Source: Mesostigma viride (lineage: Eukaryota > Streptophyta > Mesostigmatophyceae > Mesostigmatales > Mesostigmataceae). Taken from it: a stretch of 53,892 nt of DNA. A program made the position numbers and the translations under genes. The stretch is taken from the NCBI GenBank assembly GCA_009746045.1, contig RPFO01000210.1:1-53892 (forward strand), written 5' to 3'. Within the stretch, counting starts at the first letter, position 1, and every line of letters starts with the position of its first letter. The notes beneath the pieces are model-generated. The model was given only the letters and a program-made list of their open reading frames with translations. It did no database searches and was not told where the DNA came from. Shown here piece by piece: positions 42,449 through 52,430 of the stretch.

Positions 42449-42808
42449 ATGAAAAAAAAATTATCATTGTGGACGCAAGGACTAAAGCAGCAAGTGAAAA
42501 CCTTAATAAAAAATGAACCAAAACAGGAATATCCCTGTTGTTTAAAATTCAAAATGTTATTAGAGTCAGGATCCACTGTACTTTACTTACCCCAAACAAG
42601 AACATATTTACTTAGCATTGACGGGGACATTACTTATTCCCTTCATTATTGTCCGTGCTGCGGTAAAGAATTTCCTGAAGATTTAACCGATAAGCTAACT
42701 CATATTGTTTATGAGGAACTAGAGCTAGAAGGTTATGACGATAATAGGCTGCCTGCACAATTTAAATCAGATGAATGGTGGCAAAAAGAAACCATGCCCT
42801 ATCTATAG
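42449..42808 (+). CDS. Zinc-ribbon protein (DUF6980-like)
   Basis: 119 residues from the ATG at 42449, with GGAG five bases upstream (a GTG at 42443 overlaps this site). A Cys-Cys pair near residue 30 and 'Y-C-P-C-C-G-K-E-F-P' near residue 68 would form a zinc ribbon; the order (CC, strand, CP.CG.., L-P/F-P) recalls DUF6980 proteins. The function of that family is unknown. The C-terminus is acidic with two Trp. Weak hairpin-forming G/C runs follow the stop. It lies between the STAND regulator and the secreted BON protein. Confidence 0.65.
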   Translation: MKKKLSLWTQGLKQQVKTLIKNEPKQEYPCCLKFKMLLESGSTVLYLPQTRTYLLSIDGDITYSLHYCPCCGKEFPEDLTDKLTHIVYEELELEGYDDNRLPAQFKSDEWWQKETMPYL

Positions 42809-42882
42809 GGTAATTGGGTGTAAGGGGGGTATTACATAATACCCTTGAGTTAACTAAAAGTAATTAAATTTAGGAGGAAAAA

Positions 42883-43401
42883 ATGGTACTTAGAAAAATT
42901 AATATACTAATATTAGCCGTTGTAACAGCTGTTACAACCACAACTTTTGCATCTGGCGTAGATGATCTAGCTATTACGACTGAAGTAAAAGCAAAGTTAA
43001 TCCAGGAGCAAGATATACCCAAAGATATAGAGGTAACGACCAAAGGCGGCATTGTCAGTCTTAAAGGCAAGGTAGATACGCACTTGCAAGCTCATAAAGC
43101 GATAGAGGTTGCCTCAAGTGTCGATAAAGTAGTAGATGTTATAGATACTGAACTTAAGGTAAAAGAAAGCAAATCTGTTCTAACCGATTCTATCATTACT
43201 GCCAAAGTTAAAGGTAAAATCAGGCACCTATATATATATAACAAACTAGCGCCGGATTATGATTTACATGTGGAAACCACCAATCAGGTAGTGCATATAT
43301 TCGGTAGTGTTAACAGAGCAATCGATGTTGATACTATTGTTGCAGCTGCTAAGGAGGTTAAAGGTGTAAAGTCTGTAAGGACTAGTATTAAGCATCCTTA
43401 A
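42883..43401 (+). CDS. Secreted double BON-domain protein (OsmY-like)
   Basis: 172 residues with a signal peptide (hydrophobic 'I-L-I-L-A-V-V-T-A-V', cleavage near 'T-F-A-S'), so it is periplasmic. Two BON domains follow (about 28-93 and 98-168), each with the central Gly ('V-S-L-K-G-K-V-D' and 'V-H-I-F-G-S-V-N') and the closing 'V..V...I' strand. This matches OsmY, an osmotically induced periplasmic chaperone. A perfect AGGAGG lies before the ATG. ChaB follows 23 bases later and is probably in the same operon. Together with 2131-2793 the plasmid encodes one cytosolic and one periplasmic BON protein. Confidence 0.9.
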   Translation: MVLRKINILILAVVTAVTTTTFASGVDDLAITTEVKAKLIQEQDIPKDIEVTTKGGIVSLKGKVDTHLQAHKAIEVASSVDKVVDVIDTELKVKESKSVLTDSIITAKVKGKIRHLYIYNKLAPDYDLHVETTNQVVHIFGSVNRAIDVDTIVAAAKEVKGVKSVRTSIKHP

Positions 43402-43424
43402 ACTAATAAAGGTAAATAATAAAA

Positions 43425-43655
43425 ATGCCATACTTAACTAATGATGATTTACCCAAAAAAGTAAAAGATCATTTACCTGCTCATGCGCAGGATATTTATA
43501 GAGCTGCTTTTAATCATGCATGGGAACAATACAAATCAACAAAAAACAGGAGGGATCCATCTGAATCACAAGAACAAGTGGCCCATAAGGTTGCATGGGC
43601 CGCGGTAGAAAAAAAATATAGAAAGGATTCAAATGGAAATTGGGGCGCAATATGA
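43425..43655 (+). CDS. chaB: ChaB-family protein
   Basis: 76 residues, full length. The ChaB pattern is clear: 'L-P-K-K-V-K-D-H-L-P-A-H-A-Q-D-I-Y' at residues 9-25, 'A-F-N-H-A-W' at 28-33, and 'V-A-H-K-V-A-W-A-A-V' followed by 'Y' near the end. ChaB is named as a putative regulator of the ChaA cation antiporter and commonly occurs in stress-gene groups; no reaction is known. No antiporter gene is present here. It follows the secreted BON gene and precedes the bidirectional terminator; its 3' end coincides with the start of the window, closing the circle. Confidence 0.92.
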   Translation: MPYLTNDDLPKKVKDHLPAHAQDIYRAAFNHAWEQYKSTKNRRDPSESQEQVAHKVAWAAVEKKYRKDSNGNWGAI

Positions 43656-43686
43656 TTAATCTTTAAGCTCAAAAAAATTGGTGTTT

Positions 43687-43725
43687 TAAAATTCATATTA
43701 GGTAAAAACCTAATATGAATTTTTA
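43687..43725. terminator. Bidirectional terminator between chaB and the ABC exporter
   Basis: Twin of 50-87: 16-bp perfect arms with an AAAA loop, T-run on one side and A-rich on the other, between convergent genes. Confidence 0.75.
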
Positions 43726-45507
43726 CTTATGTTCAGGTAAAAATCCTCCCACTTGTGCATCCCACATAGCTTTATATAGCCCTTTAAATTGTAGCAGCTG
43801 AGCATGCGATCCATCTTCTACAATTTTTCCTTGATCAAAAACTAATATCCTATCCATATACATTAAAGTGGAAAGACGATGGGCAACAGTTAGAGTGGTT
43901 TTACCTTCAAAAAGCTCTAGTAAGCTATTTTGGATTAACCCTTCAGTAATTGAGTCAAGTTGGCTAGTTGCTTCATCAAGGACTAATATCGGTGGATCTT
44001 TTAGAAAAGCCCTAGCAATTGCTATACGCTGACGTTGTCCGCCAGAGAGTTTAACACCGCGCTCGCCTACTAATGAATCATAACCTTCTGGAAGTTGAAC
44101 AATAAACTGATGAGCTTGTGCTTTTTTAGCGGCAGTTATTATTTCTTCTTCAGTAGCTTCAGGCCGGCTATAACCGATATTATCTTTTATAGACCTGTGA
44201 AATAATGTTGGATCCTGTGGTATAACTCCTATAGCTTTCCTTAAAGAGGTTTGGGTTACTTCTCTAATATTCTGACCGTCAATTAGAATACGGCCTTCAT
44301 TAATATCATATAACCTTAAAATTAAATTAACAAAAGTGGTTTTACCGCTACCGGAATACCCAACTAATCCTACTTTTTGATAAGGGTCAATTTTGATTGA
44401 TAAATTGTCAAATAAAGGATCAGAATTTTTATATCCAAATTTAACTGCATCAAAAATAATTTCTCCATCGGTAACTTTCAGAACTTCTGCATACTCTGTG
44501 TCTTTAATCTGGATTGGCATTAACACTATACTTAATCCTTGATTTACTCTACCGATTACTTCGGCTAAATCATGAATATAGTGCGAAAAATTCCATAAAA
44601 TCTGGATAAGTGAAATATTTATAGTCAACACTAGAATAAAATCTCCGGAGGTAATTGCCCTCTCCTCTAGCCCTATAATTAATAACCATAAACAGATTAT
44701 TTGATAAAGAACAAAAGACCCACCCTGGAAAGTACTCATTTTAAGAAAGAACCAGTCTCTTTTTTGCATGGCAAGAACTAGTTTATCAAATGCTGTTATT
44801 AATCCTTGAGTCTCTTGTTTTTTACCAGTAAAAAGCCTGATGGTCGTTATATTACTTAAAGTATCAGCCTTATAACCGACCAGGCGAGATCTTATATCAG
44901 CAACGTCTTTAGATAAATTACTTGCAGTAGCAGATAACTTAAAGGAAATAATAATAAAAGTCCCTCCCCAAAAAATGAAAACCGCAGCAAATTTGGCATT
45001 TGTTTGATATAAGGTATAGCTGGCAATTACCAAGGTAAGGACATTACCAAAAATTTGATGGACACAAATTCTGATAATATCGGGAATACCACCGATTACA
45101 TCGTTAATTTTGTTAACCAGGCTACCAGCAAAATGATTCTGATATAAATCAGCCGAGTGGCTCATCATTCTCTTCATTAATTTAATTCCGGTATATTTCT
45201 GCAAATTAGGCCTTAACTTTAACCAGATAAAATCGTCAAGCCTAGAAGCAACCAAGACTACAATTAAAAGTATAATATAGAGAATCACAGGCTCGCTTAA
45301 GGCAAGTAATACTCCCCTATGATCAATATTTTCGGTCCTATCTACCATGATTTTAAGCAAATAAGGGCCAAGGCTTACATCAATTGACCATATCGTTGAT
45401 GTAACAAAGAGCCCTATTACATAAAATTTAAATTGTTTAATCGATGTAAGAATAAATGATAAAGTACTATTTACCCCTACATACTGATAGGTACGTTCCT
45501 TCTTCAT
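43723..45507 (-). CDS. ABC exporter, intact copy (fused membrane and ATPase domains)
   Basis: 594 residues, the normal size of an MsbA-type half-transporter that works as a dimer in the inner membrane. Residues 1-320 form the membrane domain with about six helices, and the ATPase follows with Walker A 'G-Y-S-G-S-G-K-T-T' (383-391), Q-loop 'I-P-Q-D-P-T-L-F' (429-436), signature 'L-S-G-G-Q' (487-491) and Walker B 'I-L-V-L-D-E' (507-512), then the switch His in 'V-A-H-R-L-S'. All catalytic elements are present. Substrates of this branch include lipids, peptides and drugs; none can be assigned. The left-end copy (86-1866) is frameshifted. Confidence 0.93.
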   Translation of the reverse strand: MKKERTYQYVGVNSTLSFILTSIKQFKFYVIGLFVTSTIWSIDVSLGPYLLKIMVDRTENIDHRGVLLALSEPVILYIILLIVVLVASRLDDFIWLKLRPNLQKYTGIKLMKRMMSHSADLYQNHFAGSLVNKINDVIGGIPDIIRICVHQIFGNVLTLVIASYTLYQTNAKFAAVFIFWGGTFIIISFKLSATASNLSKDVADIRSRLVGYKADTLSNITTIRLFTGKKQETQGLITAFDKLVLAMQKRDWFFLKMSTFQGGSFVLYQIICLWLLIIGLEERAITSGDFILVLTINISLIQILWNFSHYIHDLAEVIGRVNQGLSIVLMPIQIKDTEYAEVLKVTDGEIIFDAVKFGYKNSDPLFDNLSIKIDPYQKVGLVGYSGSGKTTFVNLILRLYDINEGRILIDGQNIREVTQTSLRKAIGVIPQDPTLFHRSIKDNIGYSRPEATEEEIITAAKKAQAHQFIVQLPEGYDSLVGERGVKLSGGQRQRIAIARAFLKDPPILVLDEATSQLDSITEGLIQNSLLELFEGKTTLTVAHRLSTLMYMDRILVFDQGKIVEDGSHAQLLQFKGLYKAMWDAQVGGFLPEHK

Positions 45508-45569
45508 ACATACATTTTCTAATTTAATTAGGTTATTCCCTTGTTTTTGGAATTAGTTGGGAATAACTG

Positions 45570-45779
45570 TTATTTTTTGAAAAAATAGCTTATTAAAATA
45601 CATGCCAAGCTAATAATTAGCGAAGTCATTATTGGAAAATAAAAGGTAAAATTGTTTTTTTTAATTACTATATCTCCAGGTAAATTCCCAAGTCTTAAGT
45701 AAGTTATTAGAGGCCAGAATATTCCTATAATAATAATTATTATATTTTTCTGCATAGCTGCCATTACCAGCTTAATCAA
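45570..45779 (-). CDS. DUF2905 small membrane protein (over-run copy)
   Basis: Identical to 1929-2138; same eight-base overlap with the BON gene. Not a second gene on the circle. Confidence 0.8.
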   Translation of the reverse strand: MIKLVMAAMQKNIIIIIIGIFWPLITYLRLGNLPGDIVIKKNNFTFYFPIMTSLIISLACILISYFFKK

Positions 45780-46434
45780 CTACTAACTCGTTTTTAACTT
45801 CTGCTACACCTGGTATTGCCCATGCAGCATCTTCAGCTATATCCATTTCATCGAAATTAGATACTTCACCTTCAAGGGTGATTTTCTTACCTTGGACTTT
45901 TATTTTAATTCGGGAAGCATCAAGGCGTGCATGCCTTTCAAACTCTTTAGTAATTTCCTGTCTTACTTTGTCTTCATTGATGGTAATAGAAGGCTTGACC
46001 ATTATTTCATTATTTATTGATTTTATCCCCCATAGATTTTTAACAGCTGTAAAAGCTGCAGTTTTTTCATATTGCCATTCTACTTCCCCGGATAAAGTGA
46101 CTATACCGTCTTTTACTAATGCTTTTATCTTTTGCGCCGGCACCCACACACTTGCTTTTAAAGCGTTAATTGTATCGGTTGCGATTTCAGAATCAGTTTT
46201 CTTATAATGCAAGGAAGGATCTACCTTAATTTCATTGACTATTGCTTTGACTCCGTGAATGGCTTTTACCGTATTTTCTGCCGTAAGCTTTTCAGCAAAG
46301 CTTTTTACCTTGCCATCTAGTACCACAATATCGTGATTACCTTGAATAGCGACTGTAATATTTGCTGCGTCAAGCCTTGGTTCAAAATGAAGCTTTTCCA
46401 TAACAGTTGTATATAATTTGCCGTTTGCTACCAT
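45772..46434 (-). CDS. Triple BON-domain protein (over-run copy)
   Basis: Identical to 2131-2793. As there, GGAGGT lies inside a false upstream start (46449) and fixes the true ATG at 46434. Confidence 0.88.
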   Translation of the reverse strand: MVANGKLYTTVMEKLHFEPRLDAANITVAIQGNHDIVVLDGKVKSFAEKLTAENTVKAIHGVKAIVNEIKVDPSLHYKKTDSEIATDTINALKASVWVPAQKIKALVKDGIVTLSGEVEWQYEKTAAFTAVKNLWGIKSINNEIMVKPSITINEDKVRQEITKEFERHARLDASRIKIKVQGKKITLEGEVSNFDEMDIAEDAAWAIPGVAEVKNELVVD

Positions 46435-46657
46435 AATATTTACCTCCATAAAATTTTTAATTATCTATTAAGATTTTTTAAATCTAGCTATAAAATAAGA
46501 GTAACATATTCGCAACCAATGGTTCAACCATTTATTAAATAAAATCTATAAGTTTGGTAATAAATTTTAGACAAACCGGTTTTTTAGATTATTTTAAGAT
46601 CAAGCATTTTATCTTCTAGATAAGCACATTATTTTGTTTTAGAAAAAAAATTGGGGT

Positions 46658-46694
46658 AAAAAAAAGCCCATTGAAAAAATTATTCTCAACGAGC
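46658..46694 (-). terminator. Terminator after DUF2188 (over-run copy)
   Basis: Same stem, loop and T-run as 3017-3053. Confidence 0.8.
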
Positions 46695-46719
46695 CTTTTC
46701 GTTATAAATAAGCAAGAGT

Positions 46720-46953
46720 TTATGCGAAATTTTCTACGGTTTCAAATTTACCATCTTCCCTGTGGATTACTACGTGACCTTGTTCTACTCCTTTAGCTTT
46801 CTTTTCTGCCTGTTTTATAGCCTCATCTTTTGAATCATAGGTGTCATAACTATCGGCTTTTACTTCTTTAACATGCCATTTATTATCTGATCTATTGTGG
46901 GTAACATGAAAAAAATGGCCTCTTGCTTCTGGCGATTGTCCTCTTCCTGTCAT
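46720..46953 (-). CDS. DUF2188 protein (over-run copy)
   Basis: Identical to 3079-3312, with the same GGAGG ribosome binding site. Confidence 0.85.
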   Translation of the reverse strand: MTGRGQSPEARGHFFHVTHNRSDNKWHVKEVKADSYDTYDSKDEAIKQAEKKAKGVEQGHVVIHREDGKFETVENFA

Positions 46954-46990
46954 AATAACCTCCTAAATTTATAATTGTTATATTTAAGGC

Positions 46991-47111
46991 AATTAACTAA
47001 TAGTCTTTTAGGTTGAACTAGCCACTGGGCGCGAGGAGTGCAGAGTACAGATGATGCATAAAAGATTAGTAGTTATGTAGCTAATTCAACCTAAAAGACT
47101 ATTAGTTAATT
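46991..47111. repeat. 121-bp palindromic element (over-run copy)
   Basis: Identical to 3350-3470, with 27-base perfect inverted ends at 46991-47017 and 47085-47111. Confidence 0.8.
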
Positions 47112-47314
47112 TTTACCTACTATTATTAACTGTAAAAAAAACTTTATGTTAAGTCAATAATATTTTTAAACTAAAAGTGTATTTATTTTAAAAATACCAA
47201 TTATCCCAGGAAATGCCTCAGAGTAAAGATATTAAGATAGTTTTTAACTTAATAAAATAAAATCTGTTTTGTTTGTTAATTATTTATATTTTAAACTTAT
47301 AGTGTAAAATATAG

Positions 47315-47344
47315 TTGACAGGAAATTTAATATTATTTTATTAT
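47315..47344 (+). promoter_or_regulatory. Hsp20 promoter (over-run copy)
   Basis: TTGACA, 18 bases, TATTAT, as at 3674-3703. Confidence 0.6.
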
Positions 47345-47399
47345 TTAATAATAATCTATCTGCTTAGAAATATTAATAATTATAAAATAAGAGGTTATT

Positions 47400-47903
47400 A
47401 TGCTACACAACTTGCCAAGCATAAACTTAAAATCCGAGTTTCTAAGAAATAGTAAAAAATCTTCTAGTTTGGGATGTTTTCTAGAACATTTTTTTAAGAG
47501 TTTTTTTAAGAAATATTTATTTTCGAATAATGAAAATTCTACCCAGTATAAAAGTAGAGAACCCTTACCGCAAATTGACGTAGCAGAAACAGATTCGGCT
47601 TATTATTTTCAAATCGAGTTACCAGAAGTTTACAAGCAAAATGCAGAAAAGGCTTTGAATAAAAATGAAAATTCACTTATTGATAATAAAAAACAAGGGA
47701 TTACAGACCTTATAACGCAGAATTATAAAAGGGCAATTCAGCGTTCCATAACAGCTGGGATAAATATTAATGAATGTGAGCTTAACACTTCCTTCATAGA
47801 TTCAGTTTTGCGCATAACGGTACTAAAAAAAAATAATAATAATAATAATCAGAAGCAGAGAAGTGAAGCGGCAAGAAAAGAAATAAAATTGTTTTTTGCT
47901 TAA
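47400..47903 (+). CDS. Hsp20 small heat-shock protein (over-run copy)
   Basis: Identical to 3759-4262. Confidence 0.8.
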   Translation: MLHNLPSINLKSEFLRNSKKSSSLGCFLEHFFKSFFKKYLFSNNENSTQYKSREPLPQIDVAETDSAYYFQIELPEVYKQNAEKALNKNENSLIDNKKQGITDLITQNYKRAIQRSITAGININECELNTSFIDSVLRITVLKKNNNNNNQKQRSEAARKEIKLFFA

Positions 47904-47935
47904 CCTTTTATACAAATAAATTTTGAGGAAATTAT

Positions 47936-48157
47936 ATGGAACAGAATAAACCAGAATTTAAGTTATTACTTTTATTGCTTCTAATGATCTCAGCAATTGG
48001 AGCAATAAATTGGGGACTAATAGGTATATGGAATTTTGACCTAGTGTTATATTTCTTTAGTACCAAACCGGTTATTATACGCTCAATTTACATAGCTATC
48101 GGAATAGCAGGGTCTATTTTAATGTTGTTGCTTGGGAAGCTACAGCTTAACAAATAA
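47936..48157 (+). CDS. DUF378 membrane protein (over-run copy)
   Basis: Identical to 4295-4516. Confidence 0.85.
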   Translation: MEQNKPEFKLLLLLLLMISAIGAINWGLIGIWNFDLVLYFFSTKPVIIRSIYIAIGIAGSILMLLLGKLQLNK

Positions 48158-48260
48158 TAAGTAAAATTATAGTATTCGTATAACAAATACAGATATAATA
48201 ATCTTTAAAAAGGTAGATATTATAATAAAGGAAGAAGATTTTTATTTTAAAAGGTTATTA

Positions 48261-48884
48261 ATGGTAAATAACCTTTTGAAAGAAAGGGGGATCGAGGATT
48301 CTATGGTGCTAAATGCAATGCAAACTGTACCAAGAGAAGTTTTTGTTCCTGAAGATCTTAAAGATCAGGCCTATAATGACAATCCACTACCTATCGGTTT
48401 TGATCAAACCATTTCTCAACCTTATATAGTTGCGTTTATGACCGAGTCACTTGAATTGCAGCCGGAATATAAGGTTTTGGAAATCGGCACTGGCTCTGGT
48501 TATCAGGCAGCTATATTAAGCAGGATTTGCTGCGAAGTTTACAGCGTTGAAATAATTAAGGAATTAGCCGGGCGTGCCGGTGAAATATTCGAAAAACAGT
48601 TATATGATAATATCCATATTAAAGTAGGGGATGGCCATCAAGGATGGCCAGAAAAATCTCCTTTTGATGCTATAATCGTTACTGCAGCAGGGGTAGATAT
48701 CCCAACTCCTTTAATCAGCCAGCTCAAAGTAGGCGGGAAAATGATCTTACCGCTAAAGCGTAACAATTATGAGCAAATCCTGGTGTTAGTTACTAAAATT
48801 GACGTTGATGATAATATTATCCAAAAAGAGCTACTACCGGTAATGTTTGTACCTATGACCAGTAATAATAACTATTATCATTAA
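48261..48884 (+). CDS. pcm: Protein-L-isoaspartate O-methyltransferase (over-run copy)
   Basis: Identical to 4620-5243; the same start-site ambiguity applies, with the possible ATT start at 48219. Confidence 0.92.
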   Translation: MVNNLLKERGIEDSMVLNAMQTVPREVFVPEDLKDQAYNDNPLPIGFDQTISQPYIVAFMTESLELQPEYKVLEIGTGSGYQAAILSRICCEVYSVEIIKELAGRAGEIFEKQLYDNIHIKVGDGHQGWPEKSPFDAIIVTAAGVDIPTPLISQLKVGGKMILPLKRNNYEQILVLVTKIDVDDNIIQKELLPVMFVPMTSNNNYYH

Positions 48885-48910
48885 CCCTTAAGCTTAAGGC
48901 TAAATACTCT

Positions 48911-49657
48911 CTAGTCTTTTCTTCTTTCCCCCAGAAAGTTTAAAAGATACAAAGCGAGGTTAATAAAATCCAGATACAAGGTAAATGCTCCCATAATGGC
49001 AATTTTCTGACCCACTTCTCCGCCACCATAGTAATAATACATACCCTTTAGCTTCTGGGTATCCCATGCGGTCAGACCCATAAATATTCCAATTCCAGCT
49101 ACAGAAAGCGCAAAATTTACAGCTGAACTTTGCAGAAATATATTTACAAGAGATATTATAACGAGCCCTATTAGTCCCATTATTAAAAATGATCCAGCTG
49201 AAGTGAGATCCTTATTAGTCGAATAGCCATACAAGCTCATGCAACCAAAAAGACTTGAGCAAATTAAAAATGTACGGACTAACGACTGGCCGGTATAAAT
49301 AAAACCAAGGCTGGATAATGACATACCCATGGTAATAGCATAAAGCCAAAATAAAATACGGGCATTGGCAACCGATATATTAGCAAAGCCAAAACCAAAG
49401 CTGAAGGCAATTATTAATGGAACAAGCTGGATTATAATTCCAAAACCGGTGATACCGTAAACTTCTCTGGTCGGAGTAAGCTTGTACATTAACTGCACTA
49501 ACGGCTCAAAATTTAAAGTAGCAAACGCCATAATCCCCGTTATCAGTAAACCAATAGCCATATAGTTATAAATTTTTAACATGTATAGGCGCAAACCTTC
49601 GTTAAAATTTTTGTCGCTTGCTTTATTGGTTATAAATTCATTTCTATAATCAATCAT
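48911..49657 (-). CDS. BI-1/YccA family membrane protein (over-run copy)
   Basis: Identical to 5270-6016. Confidence 0.9.
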   Translation of the reverse strand: MIDYRNEFITNKASDKNFNEGLRLYMLKIYNYMAIGLLITGIMAFATLNFEPLVQLMYKLTPTREVYGITGFGIIIQLVPLIIAFSFGFGFANISVANARILFWLYAITMGMSLSSLGFIYTGQSLVRTFLICSSLFGCMSLYGYSTNKDLTSAGSFLIMGLIGLVIISLVNIFLQSSAVNFALSVAGIGIFMGLTAWDTQKLKGMYYYYGGGEVGQKIAIMGAFTLYLDFINLALYLLNFLGERRKD

Positions 49658-49896
49658 ATTTAATTATTATCCCCTATTAATTTTTCTAAATACTATTTTT
49701 TTATTTATAAATTTTATTACTTATAGTTAATTAAAGGATATTATATAATAATCTTTAGTTCAATAGAATTTATTATCTCTTTTTATCATTTCACCTCAAA
49801 ATAATTAAACCTTTGGTTTTAAAAAATATTATAAAATATATAATATAAATATAAACTTTAAATAAAATCATTTAATCAAAAGTTATCTTATAAGCC

Positions 49897-50328
49897 ATGT
49901 TAAATAATAATTACAAAGTAACTTATATTTTAGTATCAGACGGTTCTAAAGCCCGTATTTATGCAAGCGATGTGAACAAACATAATTTAAGGTTGATTAA
50001 TACTTTAAGCTCAGAAACAGCTAGAATGCACAGCCATGATTTAGGCAGCAAGAAACCACATGGCATATTTGAAAGAAATAGACCTGAAGCAAAAGTTGAT
50101 CTCCACGCTAAGGCCAAGAAGGACTTTGCACACCATATAGCTAGTTTATTAAATAGTAGCTCGCTAGCTCATGAGTTTCAGAAACTTGTATTAATTGCCC
50201 CTCCTAAATTTCTGGGTAGTTTGCGCTCAATGCTAACTAAGGACACTACGCTGCTCATAGCAAAAGAAATCAAAAAGGATTTAACTCATACTGATGAGGA
50301 AATTTTAAAGAACTATATTTGGGAATAA
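49897..50328 (+). CDS. Host attachment protein family (over-run copy)
   Basis: Identical to 6256-6687. Confidence 0.85.
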   Translation: MLNNNYKVTYILVSDGSKARIYASDVNKHNLRLINTLSSETARMHSHDLGSKKPHGIFERNRPEAKVDLHAKAKKDFAHHIASLLNSSSLAHEFQKLVLIAPPKFLGSLRSMLTKDTTLLIAKEIKKDLTHTDEEILKNYIWE

Positions 50329-50369
50329 GGAATTCTAACTACTGAAAATCTGATGACTACAATTCCTGC

Positions 50370-50740
50370 TTAAATAATATCAGCTATAAACCGCCAAGGT
50401 TTATCGATTGCTTTATTAATGCCTATACGGGTGGTAATACCAATATTTTCAATATTTATCCCTTGCGTTAAGTAAAAATTATCATTACTTATTAAGTTAA
50501 TACCGTTATCCCTGGTGGTAATACCAAGATAACGACATATTTTTCCCGGCCCGTTAAGATGGATGTCTGGTAATCTCAACCCTCGAATTAATACGGCACT
50601 TGGATGTCCTACCTCTTCTGTTACGACGTTAATGCAGTAATACATTCCGTATATCATATATACATATAAATACCCCGGCGGACCAAACATAATAGCGCTC
50701 CTATTGCTCATGCCTTTATAAGCATGGGATGCTTCATCAT
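50370..50740 (-). pseudogene. 3' fragment of mpg (over-run copy)
   Basis: Identical to 6729-7099. Since both copies of the window show the same duplicated fragment, the mpg duplication itself is not an end artefact of the assembly. Confidence 0.85.
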
Positions 50741-51017
50741 GATCTAGCGGACACAATTATGCGCAAAACCTAAGGTTATGCAATTAAATCTCGCTCAATC
50801 TCCGAAGCCATAGAAAATGCCATAACAACAATTTTGCTTTGAATAGTGTCATCTAATTTCTAGTTTCCTTTAACTACATAAATTGCTATACCTTTTTCCT
50901 GTAGCAACCATCAGAATAATAGAAGTAAATAAGTTATTGTTTTTTCATGCACTTTCACTAGAATCGACTTTGCAAAAAAACTTTTGACTTATAAATTCAT
51001 AAGCGTGTGGGTATAAA

Positions 51018-52148
51018 ATGATTAATACTTTCCAGCAACTTGTAAATGAAGAACGATGGGTAGAGATAGCAAATATAGTAGAAAACTCGCAATTTGATAG
51101 AAGTAAAATAGAGATAATATTAGCTGCATATAAAGCATACACCAAACTTGCTAGTCCAGAACAAGCCGAGTATTGGCTTGACCAGGCATTGTCTGTGACC
51201 ACTAAAAACCATACTTTGTATCGTGATAAAGGTTTGTTCCATTATAAACGTCGATCATTGAAAGAAGCTGAATTTTGTTTCATAGAAGCAAGTAAACTTA
51301 GACCTGATAGAGCTTCTTACCACGCATACCTTGGTTATATTAGCTATCAATTGGGTGACTATAATAACTCAATTGAATCATATATCAAAGCGTTAACTAT
51401 AGATAATACTCAACACAGTTGGTGGCTTAACTTAGGATACGCACAGATGAAACTTGGTTTATTACATGAAGCAGCAGAAAGCCTCCAAAAATCATTGATG
51501 CTAAGAGATAATAAAACTATACGCAATATGTACGAAGAATTACTCCGTCAGCCACGTTTAGGAAACGTGTCTGCGTCTGTAAAATATTATGACACAATGT
51601 TTATGGATTCACCTGAGTATGCTAAATCAGGTGATAGTTGCGTCTATACTCCCATTTGGCAATGCATTGTTGACATTTTAAAGGATAAAGGCACTAATAG
51701 TATTCTTGATCTAGGTTGTGGACCAGGACAATTTGCTGAGTTTATTAAATTACGGTTACCAAATATACAATATACTGGCGTGGACTTTAGTAGTGTAGCA
51801 ATATTACAGGCCCAAAACCGATGCCCTAATTACTTGTTTAAGCAAGAAAAATTACCAATTACCAATTTTAGTAATATACCACCTTTTGACACTATAATAT
51901 GTACAGAAGTATTAGAACACGTAGAACATGACTTGGCAATTTTAGAAGCAATCCCAGTAGGTACATTTATAGTTGCTTCTGTACCTAATTTTAATTCTTT
52001 TGGCCATATCCGTTTGTTTCGTACAGCAGAGGAAGTTTACCAACGTTATGGTAGTCTCATTGAAAATATTCAAGTACAAGCCAATTCGGTAAATCAGCAC
52101 TCTATTATCTGGTTAATGTATGGTCATAAGACTGTACAAAATAAGTGA
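51018..52148 (+). CDS. TPR-containing methyltransferase (over-run copy)
   Basis: Identical to 7377-8507. Confidence 0.85.
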   Translation: MINTFQQLVNEERWVEIANIVENSQFDRSKIEIILAAYKAYTKLASPEQAEYWLDQALSVTTKNHTLYRDKGLFHYKRRSLKEAEFCFIEASKLRPDRASYHAYLGYISYQLGDYNNSIESYIKALTIDNTQHSWWLNLGYAQMKLGLLHEAAESLQKSLMLRDNKTIRNMYEELLRQPRLGNVSASVKYYDTMFMDSPEYAKSGDSCVYTPIWQCIVDILKDKGTNSILDLGCGPGQFAEFIKLRLPNIQYTGVDFSSVAILQAQNRCPNYLFKQEKLPITNFSNIPPFDTIICTEVLEHVEHDLAILEAIPVGTFIVASVPNFNSFGHIRLFRTAEEVYQRYGSLIENIQVQANSVNQHSIIWLMYGHKTVQNK

Positions 52149-52430
52149 TAATAGAACGTAATATGTATATTTTGTATAAAATACGGCTCTAACTACAAGA
52201 GTAGACTAAATACCAAAAGCTTCTCCAGTGGAGGTTAACTGCGCGATTCGTATACCTTATTACAAGAAATTTGTAAGATAAAGGTCTAACTTTTTATAAA
52301 ACACTGAGTAAAAATAGATTTCCTGGTTGTATAGACCTGATTTAGATTAAGAACTATATAAGCTAATTTAAAATCTAAAACTTCTAAACTTTGTAGGAAA
52401 ATAAGAAATTGGATAGATATTTACGAATGA

